NCBI GenBank assembly: GCA_017883355.1
Contig: JADGNS010000346.1
Coordinates: forward strand, 1 to 5,963
Direction: 5' to 3'
DNA length: 5,963 nucleotides
Source of the DNA: Candidatus Solibacter sp.
GTDB lineage: Bacteria; Acidobacteriota; Terriglobia; Bryobacterales; Bryobacteraceae
In this document: positions 1 to 4,362 of the stretch, in pieces
Numbering within the stretch: the stretch's first letter is position 1
Layout: every line of letters begins with the position of its first letter
Notes under the pieces: model-generated
Databases searched by the model: none
Told to the model about the DNA's origin: nothing
The model's input: only the letters and a program-made list of their open reading frames with translations
Made by a program: the position numbers and the translations under genes

Positions 1-19
1 AACGTCCTCCTAAGGCGTT
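1..19. other. Edge hairpin with a Shine-Dalgarno-like hexamer on the minus strand
   Basis: Bases 1-6 (AACGTC) can pair with 14-19 (GGCGTT) around the 7-base loop CTCCTAA. The match is complete on the plus strand if one G-U pair is allowed; on the minus strand the same position becomes a C-A mismatch. Read on the minus strand, positions 11 to 6 give AGGAGG, a perfect Shine-Dalgarno core, followed by five bases before the window edge. It could therefore be the ribosome binding site of a minus-strand gene starting just beyond base 1. A weak hairpin in the tRNA 3' trailer is the other reading. The sequence ends too soon to decide. Confidence 0.25.
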
Positions 20-23
20 AGTT

Positions 24-99
24 TGGTGGGCCCTGCTGGATTTGAACCAGCGACCGACGGATTATGAGTCCGCTGCTCTAACCGCTGAGCTAAGGGCCC
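24..99 (-). tRNA. tRNA-Ile2, anticodon CAU (lysidine type)
   Basis: Read on the minus strand this folds as a complete 76-base cloverleaf with an encoded CCA end. The 7-bp acceptor is GGGCCCT/AGGGCCC. The D arm is GCTC/GAGC, the anticodon stem GCGGA/TCCGT with loop CTCATAA, the variable region 5 bases, and the T arm GCTGG/CCAGC with loop TTCAAAT. The anticodon CAT lies at 64-66. CAU is shared by initiator Met, elongator Met and the AUA-reading Ile2. The body closely resembles E. coli Ile2 as I remember it, including GGTCGCTGGTTCAA across the variable region and T arm, and it keeps acceptor pairs C4-G69 and C5-G68, which are known to favour the lysidine synthetase TilS. The acceptor starts with a normal G1-C72 pair, which argues against initiator tRNA. 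Modification of C34 to lysidine would make it read AUA as isoleucine. It follows the permease gene by 32 bases on the same strand. Confidence 0.93.
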
Positions 100-112
100 C
101 AGGGGATGCTTA

Positions 113-118
113 ATTGTA
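113..118 (-). promoter_or_regulatory. Possible -10 box for the tRNA gene
   Basis: On the minus strand positions 118 to 113 read TACAAT, five of six matches to TATAAT. The box ends 13 bases before the first base of the tRNA, so transcription would start about 7 bases upstream of the mature 5' end, a usual short leader. No convincing -35 box lies 16-18 bases further upstream, where the end of the permease gene reads GACTTT or close variants. The tRNA may instead be transcribed together with the permease. Confidence 0.35.
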
Positions 119-131
119 CCTGCCCAACCCG

Positions 132-1421
132 CTAAAAGTCCTTGACCGGCTCCACCCGCCCCATCAACGTCATCCCCAACAGCAGCGCAATCGGCATCAG
201 CAGCCCGATCCCGATGAACACTGGCGCATAACTGTGGGTGACATCCAGCGTGCGGCCGACCGCCCAGGTGCTGATCACGGAACCCAGCGTGGAACCCGTC
301 CCGCCGATCCCGTAAACCGACGCCACCGCGCGCGGCGGAAAGTAGTCGCCCGGCAGACTGTGTATCGTGATGGACCAGAACATCCAGAAGAAAATCGCCA
401 CCGAGATCATGGCGATGGTCCAAAACAGGGAATGCGCGAATACCGCCAGGATTCCCAGCGGCGAGAGCAGCGCCGCGCCCACCATAAGAGTCTTGCGCGT
501 GCGATTGGGGCTCCAACCGGCGTGCTGCAGGCGGAGCGTCAGATATCCGCCGGTGAAGTTGGCGACGTCGGCAACCAGGAAAGGAATCCATGCCACGGCG
601 GCGATCCCGGCCATGCTCAGGCCGCGCTCACGCGTCAGAAACTCCGGAATCCAGAATACGTAGAAGAACCACAGGGGATCCGCAAAGAAGCGGCAGAAGA
701 AGACCGCCCAGGTCTGCCGGTAGCGCAGTAATTCCACCCAGCGCACGCGATCCCCACTGGCGACCGGCGCGCGCTCGGCGATCGCCATCTCCGGATGCGC
801 CCGCCGGAAGAGTTGAAACGCCAGCACCCAGAGGAAGCCGATCCCTCCCGTGACCAGGAACGCGCCGCGCCAGCCCGCGATCGCGGTGACTCCCACCACC
901 AGCGGAGGCGCGATCATCGCCCCCAGGCTCGAGCCGCTGTTGCACACGCCGATGGCCAGGGTGCGTGCCTCAGCCGGCACCCAGGTGGCCGTGGCTTTGG
1001 CGAAGGCCGGCCACGCCCCCGCCTCGCCCATCGCCAACAGGCTGCGCAGCATTCCCAGACTCAGCGGCCCCCGGGCCAGCGCGGTCAACATCCCGGCCGC
1101 ACTCCACCAACTCACCGACAGCGTGAGGCCGCGGCCTACGCCCAACCGGTCGAGAACCCAGCCGGCGAAGGGGAGTGCGATCGCGTAGGTCCCCATGAAC
1201 GCGTTCACGATGGCCGCGTACTGGCCGTTGCTCAAATGGAATTCCCCGCGCAGCACCGGCGCCAGCACGCTCACCACCTGGCGGTCGATGAAGTTGATCG
1301 TCGTCTCGCCCAGCAGCAGCCCAATCAGGATGAACAGCGCGCCGCGCGTGAAGACGGGTTCAAATTTCGGCGCGCTGGCGGTGGATGCCGGATTCGGTTC
1401 CCGCGGGCGCAAACTTGACAT
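132..1421 (-). CDS. MFS permease, ACS family, ExuT-like (sugar acid/organic anion symporter)
   Basis: Inner-membrane secondary transporter of 429 residues, a usual length, with about 12 hydrophobic helices split by a charged loop near residues 205-235. After a cytoplasmic tail of about 25 residues, helix 1 carries NFIDRQ (43-48), the xDR signature of the anion:cation symporter family. The helix 2-3 loop is MFS motif A, GWVLDRLGVGR (87-97). The stretch from GEAGAWPAFAKATATW (132-147) through NSGSSLGAMIAPPLV (161-175) is typical of ExuT-type hexuronate transporters, as is DPLWFFYVFWIPEFL (248-262). By family it probably takes up a sugar acid such as glucuronate or galacturonate with protons, but the substrate cannot be read from the sequence and no catabolic gene is adjacent. 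The start is uncertain. ATG at 1421 gives a normal tail; an in-frame GTG at 1460 would add 13 residues. Neither has a well-placed Shine-Dalgarno. It is divergent from the VWFA gene. Confidence 0.9.
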   Translation of the reverse strand: MSSLRPREPNPASTASAPKFEPVFTRGALFILIGLLLGETTINFIDRQVVSVLAPVLRGEFHLSNGQYAAIVNAFMGTYAIALPFAGWVLDRLGVGRGLTLSVSWWSAAGMLTALARGPLSLGMLRSLLAMGEAGAWPAFAKATATWVPAEARTLAIGVCNSGSSLGAMIAPPLVVGVTAIAGWRGAFLVTGGIGFLWVLAFQLFRRAHPEMAIAERAPVASGDRVRWVELLRYRQTWAVFFCRFFADPLWFFYVFWIPEFLTRERGLSMAGIAAVAWIPFLVADVANFTGGYLTLRLQHAGWSPNRTRKTLMVGAALLSPLGILAVFAHSLFWTIAMISVAIFFWMFWSITIHSLPGDYFPPRAVASVYGIGGTGSTLGSVISTWAVGRTLDVTHSYAPVFIGIGLLMPIALLLGMTLMGRVEPVKDF

Positions 1422-1494
1422 GGGTTCACAGTAGCATTTTGACGGGGAGCTCCGCGCCACCCTCTTCCCGCGCTAGAATAGGACCAACGCCGTC
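1422..1494. promoter_or_regulatory. Divergent intergenic region with a possible -10 box for the VWFA gene
   Basis: This 73-base gap must hold the promoters of both flanking genes unless the permease starts at the GTG at 1460. On the plus strand TAGAAT at 1474-1479 matches five of six bases of TATAAT and lies 15 bases before the ATG at 1495, implying a leader of only about 9 bases. TTGACG at 1439-1444 resembles a -35 box, but its 29-base spacing is too long to pair with that -10. On the minus strand I see no convincing promoter, only TATTCT overlapping the same site. No clear operator palindrome is visible. Confidence 0.35.
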
Positions 1495-2625
1495 ATGTCT
1501 GCCCTACGCGTTTTCGCTGCCAGTTCGCTCTGCGGTCTGATTCTCTGCCTGCCCGCGGCGTCCCAGCAAACCACTCCGCCTCCGCCGGCACCGCCGCCGG
1601 CCGCCGCGCCGCAATCCGACCCGGCGCGCGTTCAGTTCAGGGGATCCGCCACCGAAGTCATCGTGCCCGTCACCGTGACCGACGACAAAGGCCGCTTTGT
1701 TTCCAACCTCGTGAGGAAGGACTTCCGCGTCCTGGACGAGGGCAAGCCGCAGGCCATCGAGTTCTTCAGCCATGAGGAGAAGCAGCCCATCGTGGCCGGC
1801 TTCCTGATCGACCTGAGCAACAACTCCCGCATCCACTGGAAGACCTACCAGGATGCCATTCTGGAACTGGTCTGGAACCTGCTGACCGGCGACAAGCGTT
1901 ACACCGGTTACCTGATTTCCTACGGCAACACCGCCGATATTGCGGTCAACACCACCTGGGATTCCGAGAAAATCGCCGACAAAGTCCGCAAGATGAAGCC
2001 CGGTGGTGGCGCGGCCCTGTACGATGCCATTTACCTGGCCTGCACGCGGCGCGAACTGGTTAAAGGCGAGCCCTACGAACCGCGGCGCGTCATCGTCGTG
2101 GTGGGCGACGGCCACGACAACGCCAGCACCCATAACCTGGAAGAGGTTCTGGAACTGGCCCAGCGCAATCTGGTCACGATCTATGCCATCAGCACCATGG
2201 CGTTCGGCTTCTCCAACGAAGCCCAGGATGTGCTGGAGCGCCTGACCCACAAGACCGGCGGCCACGTCGAATACCCGCTCAATTCGCTGTATAAGGATGT
2301 TTCCGGCTATCTCTCGAACCCTTCCGACGACGGCAACTACGCCCTCACCGTCGGCACCGGCGGCTACGCGGCGCAAATCTCCAACGGCATCATCAAGGCC
2401 GTCGGCGGAATCGGCGGCGAGATCACCACCCAGTACATCCTGCGCTACAAGCCGGATTACGATCAAGATGTGTCCCGGCCTAAGACGTACCGCAAGATCA
2501 CCGTGGAGATTCCGGGATTGCCCAACGTCAAGATCAGCGCGCGCGAAGGCTACTTCCCTAACGAAGTTCCCCCCACTCCCGGAGCAGCGCCGGCGGCGCC
2601 TACGCCTGCGGCCGCCAAGAAGTAA
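1495..2625 (+). CDS. Secreted VWFA-related protein (acidobacterial VWFA family)
   Basis: Exported 376-residue protein. Residues 1-23 look like a Sec signal peptide with cleavage near AAS|QQ; no lipobox cysteine is present. A Pro/Ala-rich linker (about 24-43) leads to a beta-rich segment with VIVPVTVTDDKGRFVSNL (55-72) and DFRVLDEGKPQAIEFF (76-91). This pre-domain is the hallmark of the VWFA-related family abundant in Acidobacteria. The VWA fold follows at about 99-265, with its first strand at FLIDLSNNS (103-111), GGGAALYDAIY (170-180) and VIVVVGDGHDN (199-209). VWA domains normally bind a divalent ion through DxSxS, a Thr and an Asp. Here Asp106, Ser108 and Asp205 remain, but the second Ser is Asn110 and the Thr position is Ala173. 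A second domain (about 310-353) and a Pro/Ala-rich tail (357-376) end the protein. The role is unknown; adhesion or periplasmic protein binding is a family-based guess. The start is supported by the signal peptide, with only a weak AGGA upstream. Confidence 0.88.
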   Translation: MSALRVFAASSLCGLILCLPAASQQTTPPPPAPPPAAAPQSDPARVQFRGSATEVIVPVTVTDDKGRFVSNLVRKDFRVLDEGKPQAIEFFSHEEKQPIVAGFLIDLSNNSRIHWKTYQDAILELVWNLLTGDKRYTGYLISYGNTADIAVNTTWDSEKIADKVRKMKPGGGAALYDAIYLACTRRELVKGEPYEPRRVIVVVGDGHDNASTHNLEEVLELAQRNLVTIYAISTMAFGFSNEAQDVLERLTHKTGGHVEYPLNSLYKDVSGYLSNPSDDGNYALTVGTGGYAAQISNGIIKAVGGIGGEITTQYILRYKPDYDQDVSRPKTYRKITVEIPGLPNVKISAREGYFPNEVPPTPGAAPAAPTPAAAKK

Positions 2626-2629
2626 CTGG

Positions 2630-2672
2630 CCGCGGATCAACGCAGATAAGTCTTATCGGCGTTCATCGGCGG
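2630..2672. repeat. Near-perfect inverted repeat between convergent genes
   Basis: Two 21-base arms, 2630-2650 and 2652-2672, flank a single T at 2651 and pair at 18 of 21 positions. The three mismatches are spaced evenly: 2644/2658 (A-G), 2638/2664 (C-C) and 2634/2668 (G-G). The left arm starts CCGCGGATCAACG and ends GATAAG; the right arm starts CTTATCGGCG. It begins 4 bases after the VWFA stop codon and ends 5 bases before the GNAT stop codon, so it could work as a terminator for both strands. No T-run follows on either side, so it is not a textbook intrinsic terminator. The AACGC-GATAA pattern resembles an intergenic palindrome I recall as dispersed in many environmental genomes, whose readthrough gives peptides such as INADK. 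That resemblance is from memory. Confidence 0.75.
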
Positions 2673-2677
2673 CTGAA

Positions 2678-3130
2678 TCATAACTCCTTGCTCATGCAGA
2701 TGAGATGACAGGGCAACTTTGTGGGCTCGGTTTCCGGGAAAGGCTCCGTGCCCGTTTCCGCATAGCCGAGCCTGCGATAGAAGGCGGGCAACTCCTCGCG
2801 CAGATTGACGATGCGCAGGTCCATGTAGCGGCAGCCGTGGGCGCGGGCATAGTCCTCCGCGGCCTTGACCAGTAACTTGCCGGTCCCCGACCCCTGGCGC
2901 GCGGGGTCCACCGAGACCGGCCCGAAGTAGGCTCGCTCGCCGCGCAGTTCCACGTAGACACAGCCAGCCAGGCCGTCCGTCACCAGGAACACTCCTTTCG
3001 CCAGGAGCGCGGCCAGCCGCTCGGGATCCAACCGGTCGGTATCGATAAAGAACTTCTCCACCCGATAGGCGGCGTTGGTGACCCGCAGTATCTCTTCCGC
3101 CTCGTGCGCTTCCGCGACCCGTATTGTCAT
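2678..3130 (-). CDS. GNAT family N-acetyltransferase
   Basis: Cytosolic enzyme of 150 residues, the normal size for a single GNAT domain, which transfers an acetyl group from acetyl-CoA to an amine. The N-terminal strand and helix are TIRVAEAHEAEEILRVTNAAY (2-22). The acetyl-CoA pyrophosphate loop, motif A, is VDPARQGSGTGKLLV (74-88), giving the expected Q79-x-x-G82-x-G84. Motif B appears as ELPAFYRRLGYAETG (113-127), with the helix tyrosine and the LGY turn usual for the family. The substrate, a small molecule or a protein N-terminus, cannot be told. The ATG at 3130 lies 5 bases after the stop of the DUF711 gene, so the two are probably co-transcribed and perhaps translationally coupled; there is no Shine-Dalgarno in the gap. 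A longer in-frame reading exists upstream, but it runs through the DUF711 gene and lacks GNAT features. The 3' end abuts the convergent inverted repeat. Confidence 0.9.
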   Translation of the reverse strand: MTIRVAEAHEAEEILRVTNAAYRVEKFFIDTDRLDPERLAALLAKGVFLVTDGLAGCVYVELRGERAYFGPVSVDPARQGSGTGKLLVKAAEDYARAHGCRYMDLRIVNLREELPAFYRRLGYAETGTEPFPETEPTKLPCHLICMSKEL

Positions 3131-3135
3131 GGCGG

Positions 3136-4338
3136 TTACCGCACGATGGTGTTGGCCATGCGGTTGTCGTCGAAGGCGGTGCGGTCGCCGGCCTTCTTGC
3201 CGGGCGCCGGGAGCAGGCGAGCGGCGAGCGGCTTGCGCCACTTCCAGGCCAGCGAGGCAACGTCGCCCAGGATGCGCGCCAGGCGCTCTTCGCTGATATC
3301 GCCGGGCAGCGGAATTGTGTCGAGCCCGCCGGCGCAGACCGCCGAGTAGGCCAGCAGCGAATCCATGTTGTACGTGCCCTCTTCCCAACGTTTGGCGAGG
3401 ACGTTATCCTCCAGCACCGGAACCATCAATCCGGCGTAGCCTACCTGCTTGACCGGCGTGGATTGCACGGCGCGCGTGATGATGCTGGCCGCGGTCATGG
3501 TGCCGCCGGAGCCGAACGGCGCGCCGATGAAGTTCTCGATGGCGCGCCCGATGGAGACGTCGCCAAGCGGCGCCGGCGTAGGGTCGATGCCGGCGTAAGT
3601 CCACTGCGTGGCCGCCGCGATACGCACCGCGGCAGCCTCGGCGCGCATGAGGTGCGCAGTCAGCGCTTCGGCGAGCTTCGCCTCCGCGGGACCGGGTTCG
3701 TGGAATTGTGCGAACACCTCGGCCACCACGTTGGCGCTCTCCAGGCCAACGGCGAAGGTCTTGCCCGGCCCGGTGTGCCACGCGCCGGGATAGAACGGCC
3801 CGTACGGCTTCACCATGGCGGTAGTGGCGAAGTTCAGATTGCCACCGCCATTGGGGCTCTTGGCGGCGACGGCCTTGACCAGCCGCGCGGCCTCGCGAAT
3901 CGACTTCCAGTGGATCCCGTTCTCGGCGGCGACCACCAGGCTGCCGTTGATTTTGGTGGAGGCGAAAACGTCGATGGCGAGATCGACGGTGGACCGGTCG
4001 TCGTCGTCGGTAAGCTGCACCGCGCCCAGATTGGGCGAGAATCCGAGCGCCGCCGCGAGTTCGCCGTACTTCCGCAGCAGGGCCAGGGCATCGGCGTGCT
4101 TCATCCCCTTGGTGTAATCGCCAAGCGGTTGGGTAACCACGCGGATGGTCTCGACTTCGAAGCCCGCGGCTTTGTATTCCTCGCGCGCAGTGTTCAGGAA
4201 CTTGACGGCCTCGCCGACCTGCGCGTCGTAGTGAGCGGCGTCGATGCGGATGAACGCGGTGATGGCGCGTACCTTGGGTCGCGCTTCGCCAAAGGCGAGC
4301 GAGGCGAGGGCGAGAGAGATGACAAGAGCTTTCCGCAT
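3136..4338 (-). CDS. DUF711/UPF0210 family protein with signal peptide
   Basis: A 400-residue member of DUF711 (UPF0210), a family of unknown biochemical role whose solved structures resemble the pyruvate formate-lyase barrel. Recognisable blocks are KVRAITAFIRID (22-33), GGNLNFATTAMVKPYGPFYP (165-184), GIDPTPAPLGDVSIGRAIE (250-268), GAPFGSGGTMTAASI (272-286), the stretch from GLMVPVLEDN (303-312) to AVCAGGLDTIPLPGD (333-347), and the C-terminal LLPAPGKKAGD (375-385). An acidic run TDDDD (110-114) is also present. I see no glycyl-radical loop of the RVxG type. Unusually, residues 1-17 (MRK, then a hydrophobic stretch ending AFG) look like a Sec signal peptide with cleavage at AFG|EA; most members I know of are longer (around 450) and start directly at the fold. 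The ATG at 4338 has no Shine-Dalgarno. It follows the PD40 gene by 24 bases and precedes GNAT by 5. The family call is strong, the function unknown. Confidence 0.85.
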   Translation of the reverse strand: MRKALVISLALASLAFGEARPKVRAITAFIRIDAAHYDAQVGEAVKFLNTAREEYKAAGFEVETIRVVTQPLGDYTKGMKHADALALLRKYGELAAALGFSPNLGAVQLTDDDDRSTVDLAIDVFASTKINGSLVVAAENGIHWKSIREAARLVKAVAAKSPNGGGNLNFATTAMVKPYGPFYPGAWHTGPGKTFAVGLESANVVAEVFAQFHEPGPAEAKLAEALTAHLMRAEAAAVRIAAATQWTYAGIDPTPAPLGDVSIGRAIENFIGAPFGSGGTMTAASIITRAVQSTPVKQVGYAGLMVPVLEDNVLAKRWEEGTYNMDSLLAYSAVCAGGLDTIPLPGDISEERLARILGDVASLAWKWRKPLAARLLPAPGKKAGDRTAFDDNRMANTIVR

Positions 4339-4344
4339 GGGACG

Positions 4345-4350
4345 GTTATA
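4345..4350 (-). promoter_or_regulatory. Possible -10 box just upstream of the DUF711 gene
   Basis: In the 24-base gap after the PD40 gene, positions 4350 to 4345 read TATAAC on the minus strand, five of six matches to TATAAT. The box ends 6 bases before the ATG at 4338, so a start at the usual distance would fall on or next to the A of the ATG, giving a leaderless mRNA. The -35 zone (about 4369-4374, CTCGAA) does not resemble a consensus. This could be an internal promoter of the cluster or a chance match. Confidence 0.25.
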
Positions 4351-4362
4351 CCACGTGCGGTG

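Noticed and set aside
24..99. tRNA as a phage or island attachment site
   Set aside because: The 3' end points to the left edge and only 23 bases follow. No integrase gene or direct repeat of the tRNA 3' end is visible in the window.
10..591. Minus-strand frame running through the tRNA and the end of the permease gene
   Set aside because: It reads through the tRNA gene and overlaps the permease in another frame, and shows no protein family features.
1439..1479. TTGACG and TAGAAT as one sigma-70 promoter
   Set aside because: The spacer is 29 bases, far beyond 15-19, so only the -10-like box is kept as a weak candidate.
1569..1615. CCG/GCC-rich repetitive stretch as a tandem repeat
   Set aside because: It encodes the Pro/Ala linker after the signal peptide; the repetition follows from amino-acid composition.
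1504..2640. Long open frame (378 codons) antisense to the VWFA gene
   Set aside because: Its translation is Gly/Arg/Val/Asp-rich with an Arg run and no domain. It mirrors the codon bias of the real gene, as is common in GC-rich DNA.
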